A DNA stretch of 64,000 nt from an uncultured Chitinophagaceae bacterium (GCA_903883945.1 CAISCV010000051.1:1-64000); one strand, 5' to 3'. Counted from the stretch's first letter, positions 25,516 through 34,716 are shown. The notes: generated by a model from the sequence alone, not told the origin. A program made the numbers and translations.

Positions 25516-28089
25516 CTACAACACAAACCCTTTCTCCCCACCCTTTATAGACAAGTGTGTTCTTCCATCAGCAGTTGTGCTAAAGCTTATTTCTTGCTTT
25601 TCGCCATTACTCCATTTCACAGTCAGCTTGGTGTGGCTACCATTCCATGAGGTTTTGGGTAGTTCATCGCCATTGCGGTAAGGGTATAGCAGCACTTTAT
25701 AATCTGGCGAAACTGCATCGGCAGGCAGTACAAGCTTTCTGATATTACTCTCCAAGCTTTTGGGGTTATTGCTACGCCACTCCTCTATGTTTACCGTGTT
25801 GGCAGCGAGGGTATTGTTTCTATTCAGCACTTTCACCAACAACATCGGTTGCTTGGCAGGCACAGTTCCTGCATACTTAGCGGGCAGCGAGTCTTTGTCC
25901 CAACCACTCTTTTGTTCCGGGTCGTTACCCGTAAGGATAATGTCCAACTCGTGGTCGTTTATCTTGGTGGAACTTACTATCTGTATGTCGTGTTCAAGTG
26001 TCAATATCCAATCGTAGTGATGCACCTGTTCATCTTTGGCAATATCATCCACCACAATGGCATACGGTTTTGTAGCCCTTACAATGCCCGCAGTACGGAA
26101 TGCCTTTAGCACCGGATAATTTACCTGGCGCAAGAAAGGACGCACCGCACCTGTAGGTAATATCCAATGCGGTGTTTCGCTGCGGGGAACATTCAGGTAG
26201 GCATAAGGTAGTTTCAGGTAACTGAAATGATTCACCGTATTTGGTTCTAACTCCCAGTTTCCTGTCTTCGGCATCTCTACTTTGCCTGTACGCACATCGG
26301 CAGCCGTATAGTAGCCCTTCTTCCGCTCCTGTTCCTTGTTATTATAATCCCACGCATATTTGGTATCGCCAACCGCAAACGTAGCAAGGGGTTCATCTTT
26401 AAAGTCCACCATAGTAGCAGGCGAGTGTTCATCCTGCGAATGTTTATCAATCACTACCACACTTTGTTTAAAATTATCAAAAGCACGTCCTCCCTGAATC
26501 GGACTCCAGACCCTGCCTGCGCCAGCTACCATAATACAGTTTCTATCAGAAGATGGATGCCCACCATTTGCCTGACGGGTATGCAGGTTCAGCATCAAAG
26601 CATCTTTTGTCCAGCTACTTCTAGTCATCATCAACGCACGTTCGCCACAAAAGAAAGTGTTGCCAAGGTTTAGTTTAGAGGGGTCGTTGTTGTCCTTATC
26701 AAAGTCAGTTGCAAAGATGGAAAAGAACAATAAAGCATTAAAGTATCCATCAGGCCGGTCAGGCACATTGCTATAATCGTCGTGCATGCCTTTGTGATAC
26801 ACCCAATCTAACTTTTTATCATTCGGGAACATATACTTCAGACCCAACAAATCGCTGATGTTTGCCCCGCCCGACTTACCATGACAACCCCCCAATAAAT
26901 CGTATTTAATAAAGCCATCTTCTTGTGGAATAATGCTATGTGGCAAGAAGCTTCTGGCATAAGCCTGCAGATAAGGATGCCCAGAAATGTCTTCGAAGCC
27001 ATACATCTTAGTGCGCTTTGCAAAGGTTACGATGCCATCCATGCCCAACTGGTTCTTGGCTTCTCCTTCAAACGTAGCCCCCGATTGAAACCAGCCATAC
27101 GTCATCAGGTTATGCCACCCACGGTACATTCCCTTCACTTTAAGGTCGTTAAAGCCTGGCTCACCCTCAATGGCCAATACTTCGAACAACCAATAAGAGA
27201 ACGTAGCCCAGTTACTTCTCGAAGCTTCTGCCGTATTGAAAGTGCCATAGTTATCATGGCTCCAGGTATTCTCAGCAAGTTCATCGTGCATGGCTTTCTT
27301 CTGTTCGGGCGTTAACCAGTTAAAGATAAAGTCGTAGATAAATGCCAGTTGAAACCTACCAATAGGCTGCTCATTTGGTTTGGTAATGTTCTTTGCTGCG
27401 CGAATAGAATCTCTTTTGGCTTCATCAATCTTCAACGCAGTCATTGCAGCGTTGGCTAGTTTCTCAGCCCCTGATTCATCATTCTCAACTAAACATCTAA
27501 AGGCTTCCAAAGAGAAAGCATCCCAATAAAACTCGGGGAAAGACGTAGCAATTCCCTTGGCCAATCCATCGTATATATCCCTTGCTAATGTATTGTGGTT
27601 GTATGCCATCCCATTTGCACGAGGCACACCCAATCTAAACAACGGCACCCTTCCATGCAGGCCACCAAAATTTCCATTCCATACATCGGGCTTCGCATAC
27701 TCTTTGGTATCATCATAATTGCCTTTCATCATCTCTGTCCACGAAAGGATATTCTTCCAACAAGCCTGTCCACATTGGGTTTCCTTGAGGTTTTTACGAA
27801 TCTCAGGCAAATCATCCGGCCCAAAATAAATGCGGGGGTGGATGCCCGGCGCAGGCACTTGATTTACCTTACGTACTCCCTCATAATTAAAGGTAACCGG
27901 GCGGCTTCCAAAGTCTTTAGGGTTAGCTGCCCCCCAAAGCAGTACGCCGGGCTTACCATTTTCATCTTTATAATTACTGTAAGAATCACAAGGCTTATCT
28001 GCAAAGGGAGATTGATTGTTTACATACTGACTCCTACATAAAACAGAGAGTGTAAGAGAAGCAAAGGCCAGCAAAATAGATTTATTCAT
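25516..28089 (-). CDS. Secreted heparinase II/III-like polysaccharide lyase
   Basis: 857 aa from the start giving signal peptide MNKSILLAFASLTLSVLCRS; a longer frame upstream only adds a non-homologous leader. The N-terminal part contains HPRIYFGPDDLPEIRKNL, a segment common to heparinase-II/III-type proteins with an alpha-toroid domain. The C-terminal part has the beta-sandwich features LMLNLHTRQANGGHPSSDRN, MVDFKDEPLATFAVGDTKYA and HYDWILTLEHDIQI, in which candidate catalytic Tyr and His residues lie. It probably degrades an acidic glycan in the periplasm or outside. It is a single gene without SusCD neighbours, so the substrate cannot be inferred. Confidence 0.75.
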   Translation of the reverse strand: MNKSILLAFASLTLSVLCRSQYVNNQSPFADKPCDSYSNYKDENGKPGVLLWGAANPKDFGSRPVTFNYEGVRKVNQVPAPGIHPRIYFGPDDLPEIRKNLKETQCGQACWKNILSWTEMMKGNYDDTKEYAKPDVWNGNFGGLHGRVPLFRLGVPRANGMAYNHNTLARDIYDGLAKGIATSFPEFYWDAFSLEAFRCLVENDESGAEKLANAAMTALKIDEAKRDSIRAAKNITKPNEQPIGRFQLAFIYDFIFNWLTPEQKKAMHDELAENTWSHDNYGTFNTAEASRSNWATFSYWLFEVLAIEGEPGFNDLKVKGMYRGWHNLMTYGWFQSGATFEGEAKNQLGMDGIVTFAKRTKMYGFEDISGHPYLQAYARSFLPHSIIPQEDGFIKYDLLGGCHGKSGGANISDLLGLKYMFPNDKKLDWVYHKGMHDDYSNVPDRPDGYFNALLFFSIFATDFDKDNNDPSKLNLGNTFFCGERALMMTRSSWTKDALMLNLHTRQANGGHPSSDRNCIMVAGAGRVWSPIQGGRAFDNFKQSVVVIDKHSQDEHSPATMVDFKDEPLATFAVGDTKYAWDYNNKEQERKKGYYTAADVRTGKVEMPKTGNWELEPNTVNHFSYLKLPYAYLNVPRSETPHWILPTGAVRPFLRQVNYPVLKAFRTAGIVRATKPYAIVVDDIAKDEQVHHYDWILTLEHDIQIVSSTKINDHELDIILTGNDPEQKSGWDKDSLPAKYAGTVPAKQPMLLVKVLNRNNTLAANTVNIEEWRSNNPKSLESNIRKLVLPADAVSPDYKVLLYPYRNGDELPKTSWNGSHTKLTVKWSNGEKQEISFSTTADGRTHLSIKGGEKGFVL

Positions 28090-28312
28090 TCGTAAACTCT
28101 TAGAAATGTTATAAAACGTAAGCAAAGACTTGGAGGGAAGAAGAAAGTTTAGTAACAAATTGACCACTTTTTGTTTCTGATGTTGCAAAATGCTACTACA
28201 AAATGAGATTTTACCATCGTAGGACAATTATGAAATTTGAATTTGGAGTTATAAAGAATTATGCGGGTGGGTATGGTTCAACAATTATCTTTACGGCTTA
28301 AAAAAGCTAGAT

Positions 28313-29257
28313 ATGAAATTTCCGTCACCTGTTTCTTTGTCGTGGATTGCTACCTTAATAAATGCTGAAATTATTGGCGATGGTGCTGCTAATGTTACTG
28401 GCATAAATGAAATTCACAAAGTAGAAACGGGTGACCTTGCCTTTGTAGATCATCCAAAATACTATGATAAATGCTTGCAAAGTGCGGCTACTTTTATCAT
28501 TATTAACAACAAAGAAGTGGATATTCCAGCTGGAAAATCGCTTTTGGTGGTGGATGCTCCCTTTGAAGCGTATCAAACAATTACCCATCATTTCCGTCCT
28601 TTTAATCCTTCCAATCAAAGTATCAGTTCTAGTGCCCTAATTGGAGAAGGCACCGTAATAATGCCACATGTGTTTATTGGAAATCATGTTCAGATTGGGA
28701 AGAATACAGTCATCTTTCCAAACGTTACGATAATGGATTACAGTATTATTGGTGATAATGTAGTGATACAGGCAGGCACAGTAATAGGCGGCGACGCCTT
28801 TTATTATAATACAAAGAAAAACCGTGAAGTGTGGTTTAAAAAAATGAATAGTTGCGGAAATGTGGTGATTGAAGATAATGTGGAGATTGGTAGCAATTGT
28901 ACCATAGACAGGGGCGTAAGTGCCTCTACGGTTATTGGAAAGGGTAGTATTCTCGACAATTTGATACAAGTAGGGCATGATGTAGTGATTGGCAAGAACT
29001 GCATCATCGCTGCTCAGGTCGGAATTGCGGGTGCCACTACCTTAGAAGATGGTGTAACGCTTTGGGGCCAAGTGGGGGTAAATAAAACCATTACCATTGA
29101 ATCGGGTGCTGTAGTGATGGGGCAAGCTGGCGTAACGAGAAGTATTGAGGGAAATAAAACCTATTGGGGTACTCCTGCAATTGATGCCAGAGAAAAATAT
29201 AAAGAAGGTGTTTGGATGAAAAGACTACCTGAGTTGTGGAAGAAAATAATGGAATAA
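28313..29257 (+). CDS. lpxD: LpxD-like UDP-acylglucosamine N-acyltransferase
   Basis: 314 aa. The N-terminal uridine-binding-like domain (residues about 15-100: EIIGDGAANVTGINEIHKVE, GDLAFVDHPKY) is followed by a left-handed beta-helix of hexapeptide repeats (about 105-280). The catalytic-type His222 is in LIQVGHDVVIG. By family knowledge LpxD adds a hydroxyacyl chain to the 2-amine of UDP-3-acylglucosamine in lipid A synthesis. The usual partners lpxC, fabZ and lpxA are absent, and the protein is about 30 residues shorter than most LpxD, so this may be a second, specialised copy. The gene is isolated. Confidence 0.75.
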   Translation: MKFPSPVSLSWIATLINAEIIGDGAANVTGINEIHKVETGDLAFVDHPKYYDKCLQSAATFIIINNKEVDIPAGKSLLVVDAPFEAYQTITHHFRPFNPSNQSISSSALIGEGTVIMPHVFIGNHVQIGKNTVIFPNVTIMDYSIIGDNVVIQAGTVIGGDAFYYNTKKNREVWFKKMNSCGNVVIEDNVEIGSNCTIDRGVSASTVIGKGSILDNLIQVGHDVVIGKNCIIAAQVGIAGATTLEDGVTLWGQVGVNKTITIESGAVVMGQAGVTRSIEGNKTYWGTPAIDAREKYKEGVWMKRLPELWKKIME

Positions 29258-29354
29258 AAAGTAATTATTTTAAATGATGTATTTTGCATTTTAAGTTAAA
29301 CGACAATAATGCATCTAATTTAAAACTTAAATTTACAATTCAAAATAGTTCACG

Positions 29355-29603
29355 CTAGTTTTTATTAAAAATAAACACAAAAGGCTTGATATTTCTTTCT
29401 CGAATAATTTGATGAATTAAATGTGGTTTTCTGATAATCTTAAACTTATTTACATTTATTATCTCATTAACAATGCAATAAGTATGAATATTTTCTACAG
29501 TAAAAAGCAATTTATTCAAGAAATCAATCTCTCTTTCCATTGCCACAGGGTCCGGAACCTCATATTTAGTAAGTACTAGCAAATCGCGATTTACAGATTT
29601 CAT
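29355..29603 (-). CDS. Hypothetical 82-aa protein
   Basis: An ATG-started frame without signal peptide or membrane span. The sequence is mixed helix/strand (MKSVNRDLLVLTKYEVPDPV, IDFLNKLLFTVENIHTYCIV) and rich in Ile, Lys and Asn. I recognise no family. The STAS-like or small regulatory fold suggested by alternating strands and helices is only a guess. It directly follows the 43-aa lipoprotein on the same strand, so the two may be co-transcribed. Confidence 0.5.
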   Translation of the reverse strand: MKSVNRDLLVLTKYEVPDPVAMEREIDFLNKLLFTVENIHTYCIVNEIINVNKFKIIRKPHLIHQIIRERNIKPFVFIFNKN

Positions 29604-29629
29604 TATAAAAGATTATTTTTTATTAAATC

Positions 29630-29761
29630 TTAATTATTTGGTATTCTCACTGGGCACATACATTGTTTATCGTGTTTAGATTTCGAAAAAACACTGCAAG
29701 AAACCGAAACAACTGTGACAACTAACAATAAAATAATCATTCGGTTTAATTGCTTAATCAT
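29630..29761 (-). CDS. Tiny predicted lipoprotein, 43 aa
   Basis: The ATG at 29759-29761 opens MIKQLNRMIILLLVVTVVSV followed by SC-SVFSKSKHDKQCMCPVRI and a stop. The basic N-terminus, hydrophobic core and Ser-Val-Ser-Cys lipobox indicate a type II signal peptide. The mature peptide would be only about 22 residues, with a Cys-Met-Cys-Pro motif. It is divergent from the glycosyltransferase gene at 29828. Very small Cys-containing lipoproteins are common in this phylum and mostly uncharacterised. Confidence 0.6.
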   Translation of the reverse strand: MIKQLNRMIILLLVVTVVSVSCSVFSKSKHDKQCMCPVRIPNN

Positions 29762-29827
29762 ACTAATTTTAAATTTGAACGAAAAATAGACTTATAAGCT
29801 CACTGTAACATTAGCAAGAATCGTTTT

Positions 29828-30913
29828 ATGCAAAATTTTAACAATAAAAGAATTCTAATAGCTCCTTTAGATTGGGGGCTTGGTCATATAACCAGATGTA
29901 TCTCAATCATCAGATTTTTCTTAGACAATGGTTTTTCGGTAATTGTTGCATCCAATTCCGAACAAAAAGCCCTTTTACAAAAAGAATTTATAAATGTTGA
30001 ATTTATTGAACTTATTGGGTATGAAATTGCATACAGTAAGCACAAAAATTGGTTCCCATTAAAACTAATTGCTCAATTGCCAAAGATTACCTCACGTATT
30101 TATTCGGAACATCGTTGGTTGCAAAAAACAATTGATGACTTTAAGATAGATGTAGTTATCAGCGATAATCGTTATGGTCTATTTACATCCAAAGTTCCTT
30201 GTATTTTTATTACCCATCAGCTTACTATTAAAGCTCCTTTTGACTGGCTCGAACAGTTGTTACAAATCATCAACTATAGCTATATCAACCGTTTTACCCA
30301 ATGTTGGGTACCAGATTATGCAGGAGAAAAAAATATTGCAGGGGTGTTGTCTCACCCTATAAAGTTACCCAAAACTCCAGTGCATTACATCGGGCTATTG
30401 GCAAGGTTTAAGAAAGAAGATAAAGCAGTTATTAGTTATCAATGTTGCATTATTCTTTCGGGCCCAGAGCCACAACGAACCCTGTTGGAGGAGATTATTC
30501 TACAGCAATTGCCTGCCCTTAAAGGAAACTTTCTTTTGGTAAGGGGGAAACTGAATGCTCCAACGTTGGATATTTCCCTCCCAAATGTTACTGTAAACAA
30601 TTATTTAAATGGTATGGAGTTGCAAGAAGCCATTAATACCTCCGCCTTTGTAATCACGCGTAGCGGATATACTTCTGTAATGGAACTGTTGGCCTTACAA
30701 AAGAAATCAATTCTAATTCCTACACCTGGGCAAACGGAACAAGAATACTTAGGCAAACAATTGATGCACCATCATTTGGCTTATTGTGTGGATCAGGACG
30801 ATTTCAATTTAACTGATGCGCTTATCATCGCCAAGGAGTTTACTTACCATTTGCCATCACCTGAAAATAGCACATTGAATAGTGTTTTGGATGGATTACT
30901 TACGACTATTTAG
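29828..30913 (+). CDS. MurG-like glycosyltransferase family protein
   Basis: 361 aa with a GT-B-type layout. The N-terminal Rossmann half starts RILIAPLDWGLGHITRCISI, with the Gly-Leu-Gly-His nucleotide/sugar loop typical of MurG-like enzymes. The C-terminal donor-binding half contains FVITRSGYTSVMELLALQKK and ILIPTPGQTEQEYLGKQL, the equivalent of the MurG G-(A/S)-x-T-x-x-E segment. Acceptor and sugar are unknown. It is followed after 27 bases by the methyltransferase gene, with which it may form an operon. Confidence 0.75.
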   Translation: MQNFNNKRILIAPLDWGLGHITRCISIIRFFLDNGFSVIVASNSEQKALLQKEFINVEFIELIGYEIAYSKHKNWFPLKLIAQLPKITSRIYSEHRWLQKTIDDFKIDVVISDNRYGLFTSKVPCIFITHQLTIKAPFDWLEQLLQIINYSYINRFTQCWVPDYAGEKNIAGVLSHPIKLPKTPVHYIGLLARFKKEDKAVISYQCCIILSGPEPQRTLLEEIILQQLPALKGNFLLVRGKLNAPTLDISLPNVTVNNYLNGMELQEAINTSAFVITRSGYTSVMELLALQKKSILIPTPGQTEQEYLGKQLMHHHLAYCVDQDDFNLTDALIIAKEFTYHLPSPENSTLNSVLDGLLTTI

Positions 30914-30940
30914 CAATAAACAAGCTCTTATTGATTTACT

Positions 30941-31594
30941 ATGACTCAAAATTTATTGCTAGAAACGATACCCTTAACCCATACTTCTGTATCATTATAT
31001 GTTCCCGAACCCACTCATGTAAAAGCCTTGTATCAATTGCAATTAAATACCGATACCTCTACGCCTTTTCCGTATTGGTCACAAGTATGGCCGGCAGCGA
31101 TAGCAATGGCAGAGTTTTTAGCATTAAATCCTTGTTTTATACATAATAAAACGGTGTTGGAACTTGCTGCTGGGTTGGGTTTACCTTCTTTAGTGGCGGC
31201 GAAGGTGGCAAAGGAAGTATATTGTACCGACTATCTACCCGAAGCCATATCTGTTATCGAACAATCTATCACTCATAATCAACTTAAGAATATGAATGGT
31301 GGTTTGTTGGATTGGAATAAACTGCCCACCCCCCTTCCCCAAGCAGATATAGTGTTGCTGAGTGACATTAATTATAACCCTGCCGATTTTGATAGATTGC
31401 ATCAGGTACTAAAAGCCTTTTTACAGCAAGGGAGTACACTACTGCTTACTACGCCACAACGCCTGCTAGCAAAACCTTTTATTGAAATGTTGCTACCTTG
31501 GTGTAGACTGAAAGAAGAGGTGGAAGTAGTGCGCAATAGGGCTGTTGTTTCTGTAACGGTTCTAGTATTAGCGTTGGAATTCAGTAAAGAATAA
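30941..31594 (+). CDS. Class I SAM-dependent (lysine-type) methyltransferase
   Basis: 217 aa. The N-terminal PYWSQVWPAAIAMAEFL matches the W-(P/x)-A-x-x-L signature of the METTL/FAM86 lysine-methyltransferase group. SAM-binding motif I is VLELAAGLGLPSLVAA, motif II is EVYCTDYLPEAI, and the motif IV position reads LLSDINYNPADF. The substrate is probably a protein side chain, but it is not shown by the sequence. A small hairpin (TTACAATC/GATTGTAA, 31598-31621) follows. Confidence 0.75.
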   Translation: MTQNLLLETIPLTHTSVSLYVPEPTHVKALYQLQLNTDTSTPFPYWSQVWPAAIAMAEFLALNPCFIHNKTVLELAAGLGLPSLVAAKVAKEVYCTDYLPEAISVIEQSITHNQLKNMNGGLLDWNKLPTPLPQADIVLLSDINYNPADFDRLHQVLKAFLQQGSTLLLTTPQRLLAKPFIEMLLPWCRLKEEVEVVRNRAVVSVTVLVLALEFSKE

Positions 31595-31763
31595 GATTTA
31601 CAATCGACAAAAAGATTGTAAGTGTTAAAAGAATAAATTTATCCAATTAAGTGTAGCTCCATTTTGCTGCCTTAATCAATAAGAACTAAATGGAGAGAGT
31701 GAACAGAAGGCACAAACTATAAGTATACTTAATATTGTAACCAATACTAAAGACTTTAAAGCA

Positions 31764-31798
31764 CCTAATTCCTAATTCTTAATTCCTAATTAATTCCT
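31764..31798 (+). repeat. Short direct repeats of a CCTAATT word
   Basis: Five degenerate copies of (C)CTAATT/TTAATTCC stand head to tail directly before the fabD -7 box. They are typical of the low-complexity word repeats seen in several intergenic gaps of this window. Confidence 0.5.
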
Positions 31799-31803
31799 CT
31801 CCT

Positions 31804-31811
31804 TAGATTTG
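31804..31811 (+). promoter_or_regulatory. Probable -7 box of fabD
   Basis: TAGATTTG fits TAnnTTTG and ends 20 bases before the fabD ATG. The -33 region is occupied by the CCTAATT repeats and shows no exact TTTG. Confidence 0.5.
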
Positions 31812-31831
31812 CTTCCTAAAAAATAACGAAC

Positions 31832-32728
31832 ATGAGTAAGCACGCTTTTATTTTTCCGGGTCAGGGATCGCAGTTTAGTGGGATGGGCAAAAGCCTTTAC
31901 GATAACAATGAAACAGCTAGAGAATTATTTGAAAAGGCAAATGAAATACTTGGTTTTAGAATCAGCGATATAATGTTTGAGGGGACTGATGAGCAGTTGA
32001 AGCAAACTAATGTAACGCAACCTGCTATTTTTATTCACTCAGTAATTGCTTATAAAACATTGGCTGAAGCAAAACCAGACATGGTTGCAGGACACTCACT
32101 AGGAGAGTTTTCTGCGTTGGTAGCCAACAATACTTTGAGCTTTGAAGATGCTTTGAAACTAGTTAGCATCCGTGCAAATGCCATGCAGAAAGCTTGCGAG
32201 ATAGTACCGGGTACGATGGCAGCGGTTTTGGCTTTGGCAGATGAAATAGTAGAGAAAATATGTGCTGAAATACAAGCTGAAACGGGTGAAACAGTGGTTG
32301 CTGCCAACTATAATTGTCCCGGACAATTAGTAATTAGCGGCACCGTTGCAGGCATAAACATTGCTTGCGAAAGAATGAAAGCTGCAGGTGCCAAGCGTGC
32401 TTTGGTATTGCCGGTAGGAGGCGCATTTCATAGTCCATTAATGGCTAGCGCTAAAGAAGAACTGGCAGCAGCTATTGCAGCAACAACTTTTAATACTCCT
32501 ACTTGCCCAGTTTATCAGAACGTTGTTGCCAAAGCAGTGACTAATCCTTTTGAAATTAAATTAAACCTAGAGGCGCAACTAACAGGGGCTGTGCGTTGGA
32601 CACAAAGTGTGGAAGCGATGGTAGCAGATGCTGCAACTGAATTTACAGAAGTGGGTCCAGGGAAGGTATTACAGGGTTTGGTGCAGAAGATATATAGGGA
32701 AGCGGTGATTGTAAATAGGAGTGTTTAG
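31832..32728 (+). CDS. fabD: Malonyl-CoA:ACP transacylase
   Basis: 298 aa, the standard length. FabD loads malonyl groups onto acyl-carrier protein for fatty-acid elongation. The start reads MSKHAFIFPGQGSQFSGMGK, containing the GQGSQ motif. The nucleophile is Ser89 in VAGHSLGEFSAL. The catalytic His is in GGAFHSPLM, with the QNVVAK and EVGPGKVLQGL segments near the end. There is no other fatty-acid gene beside it. The following intergenic hairpin begins at its stop codon. Confidence 0.96.
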   Translation: MSKHAFIFPGQGSQFSGMGKSLYDNNETARELFEKANEILGFRISDIMFEGTDEQLKQTNVTQPAIFIHSVIAYKTLAEAKPDMVAGHSLGEFSALVANNTLSFEDALKLVSIRANAMQKACEIVPGTMAAVLALADEIVEKICAEIQAETGETVVAANYNCPGQLVISGTVAGINIACERMKAAGAKRALVLPVGGAFHSPLMASAKEELAAAIAATTFNTPTCPVYQNVVAKAVTNPFEIKLNLEAQLTGAVRWTQSVEAMVADAATEFTEVGPGKVLQGLVQKIYREAVIVNRSV

Positions 32729-32796
32729 TTACAGGTTGCTAATTACTAGTTATTTGTCGTAAGATAACAGTAACCTGAAACCTGCAACCTGTAACT
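32727..32796. repeat. 13-bp perfect inverted repeat after fabD
   Basis: Arms AGTTACAGGTTGC (32727-32739) and GCAACCTGTAACT (32784-32796) enclose 44 bases that contain further copies of the word (GTAACCTGAAACCTGC). The stem starts at the fabD stop. The ACCTGAAACCT word is shared with the terminator at 191-237. Confidence 0.7.
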
Positions 32797-32805
32797 CGTA
32801 TCTTG

Positions 32806-32813
32806 TATATTTG
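32806..32813 (+). promoter_or_regulatory. Probable -7 box of the purF homologue
   Basis: TATATTTG followed by CAG matches TAnnTTTG. It lies 55 bases before the chosen ATG at 32869, which supports that start over the earlier in-frame ATG at 32803 inside the promoter. Confidence 0.55.
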
Positions 32814-32868
32814 CAGCTTTCCGAGTCGGTATGCGTTGAGAATATATCGAAAACAATACTTCCCTAGC

Positions 32869-34716
32869 ATGAGTGATGAAATAAAACATGAATGTGGTCT
32901 TGCTTATATAAGGCTTCGTAAACCATTTTCCTACTACCTACAACAACATGGAACCGTAATGTATGGCTTGAACAAGTTGTACTTGTTGATGGAAAAACAG
33001 CACAATCGCGGGCAGGATGGAGCAGGTATAGCAGCTGTAAAACTAGATGTAGAACCGGGCTACCCCTTTCTTTCGAGACTTCGAAGTAATGAGAAACAAC
33101 CCATCGTAGATATTTTTAGTAAGGTAAACGGAGAAGTTCAGGAACTGGTAAAATACCAGAAAGACATCCTGAAGCATCCTGGTTTAATGAAAGGGCATGT
33201 TCCGTATTTAGGCGAATTATTGATGGGGCACCTTCGTTATGGAACACAAGGGAGAAACAGTGTAGATTTTTGCCATCCATTTTTAAAACGAGATATCCAA
33301 CCTGGAAGAAATATTGCATTGGCAGGGAACTTCAACTTGGTTAATACGGATGAGTTATATGAACAACTGGGCATTAACCCAGGTGAGTTTCAAAAGCAAA
33401 GCGACTTGGCTGCTATGATGGAGGTAATCCATCACTTTCTTGTAAAGGCCGATGAACATAATCCAGATAATGCCAATCTGGTAGACGTACTTCAACAAGC
33501 AATCCCCATGTTTGATGGTGGCTTTACGGTTGGCGGCCTGGTGGGCAATGGTCATAGTTTTATCTTTAGAGATGCACATGGCATTCGCCCTGCTTACTAT
33601 TATATAAATGATGAAGTAATTGTTGCAGCTAGTGAAAGGGCTAGTATCCGTACGACTTTTAATGTAGGTGAGAATGAAGTTGAAGAGTTGATGCCGGGCA
33701 ATGCATTGATAGTAGATAACAAAGGAAATTTTAGTATTCGCCAAGTAGTCCCTGCCAAAGAACGGAGGGCTTGTAGCTTTGAACGAATCTATTTTAGCCG
33801 TGGCAGCGACGAAAAGATCTATAGAGAACGAATTGCGCTTGGGTATCACTTGAGTAAAAGGATATTAGAAAGGATTAATTATGATTTAAAAAATAGTATC
33901 TTCTCTTATATTCCCAATACTGCCGAAGTTGCTTTTTATGGCTTGGTGAAGGGGATGGAGGATTACCTGAATCAGATAAAAGTAAAAAGAATTCTTAGCT
34001 GGGGTAATGACTTTAATGAAGAGAAGTTGCAGGAGATGATTACCCGTAAGATTCGCCAGGAGAAGATTGCGATAAAGGATGTAAAAATCAGGACATTTAT
34101 AACCGAAGATAGCAGCCGTAATGAGATGGTGCAACACGTGTACGACATCACTTATGGTACAGTTCGCAATCACGAAGACACGTTGATAGTGATTGATGAC
34201 AGCATTGTACGAGGTACTACCCTAAAGGAAAGTATTGTACGGATGCTAGCCCGTTTGAAACCTAGAAAGATAATTGTAGTTTCTTCTGCACCACAAATTC
34301 GTTATCCGGATTGCTATGGGATTGATATGAGCAAATTGGGCGACTTCATTGCCTTCCGTGCTGCCATTGCTTTGTTGATAGAAAGAGGGATGGAATCGGT
34401 ATTGACAGATGCACAGGAGAAAATACTTAAATTGGAACAGAATAACCAGCTTCACACAGAAAATGTGGTTCGCTATATTTATAAACCTTTTACACCAGAG
34501 GAAATATCCGATAAAATTGCTCAACTCATTACACCTGAGGGCATTATTTTCCCTGTAGAAGTGGTGTATCAAACCATAGAAGATTTGCACGAAAGCTGTC
34601 CGACCAATACAGGTGACTGGTATTTTACGGGTAACTATCCCACACCAGGGGGTAATAGGGTTTGTAATAAAGCCTTCTTAAACTATATGGGAGGAAAAAA
34701 TGTGCGGGGGTATTAG
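32869..34716 (+). CDS. purF: Amidophosphoribosyltransferase (PurF-like, long form)
   Basis: 615 aa from MSDEIKHECGLAYIRL. The N-terminal glutamine-amidotransferase domain would expose Cys9 after removal of an eight-residue propeptide. The PRPP-binding motif is IVIDDSIVRGTTLKESI. RRACSFERIYFSRG and YPDCYGIDMSKLGDF are typical PurF segments. By family knowledge it makes phosphoribosylamine from PRPP and glutamine, the first step of purine synthesis. It is about 100 residues longer than classical PurF, mainly by insertions in the N-terminal half and a C-terminal tail (NPTPGG-type end), as in other Bacteroidota. A second shorter purF elsewhere cannot be excluded. Confidence 0.85.
   Translation: MSDEIKHECGLAYIRLRKPFSYYLQQHGTVMYGLNKLYLLMEKQHNRGQDGAGIAAVKLDVEPGYPFLSRLRSNEKQPIVDIFSKVNGEVQELVKYQKDILKHPGLMKGHVPYLGELLMGHLRYGTQGRNSVDFCHPFLKRDIQPGRNIALAGNFNLVNTDELYEQLGINPGEFQKQSDLAAMMEVIHHFLVKADEHNPDNANLVDVLQQAIPMFDGGFTVGGLVGNGHSFIFRDAHGIRPAYYYINDEVIVAASERASIRTTFNVGENEVEELMPGNALIVDNKGNFSIRQVVPAKERRACSFERIYFSRGSDEKIYRERIALGYHLSKRILERINYDLKNSIFSYIPNTAEVAFYGLVKGMEDYLNQIKVKRILSWGNDFNEEKLQEMITRKIRQEKIAIKDVKIRTFITEDSSRNEMVQHVYDITYGTVRNHEDTLIVIDDSIVRGTTLKESIVRMLARLKPRKIIVVSSAPQIRYPDCYGIDMSKLGDFIAFRAAIALLIERGMESVLTDAQEKILKLEQNNQLHTENVVRYIYKPFTPEEISDKIAQLITPEGIIFPVEVVYQTIEDLHESCPTNTGDWYFTGNYPTPGGNRVCNKAFLNYMGGKNVRGY

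Noticed and set aside
27595-28041. 148-aa plus-strand frame inside the heparinase-like gene
   Set aside because: Antisense shadow of the signal peptide and N-terminal domain of the minus-strand gene, whose motifs are clear.
33355-34590. Long minus-strand frames inside the purF homologue
   Set aside because: Shadow frames of a strongly conserved plus-strand gene; residues rich in Ile/Phe/Tyr/His and no family.
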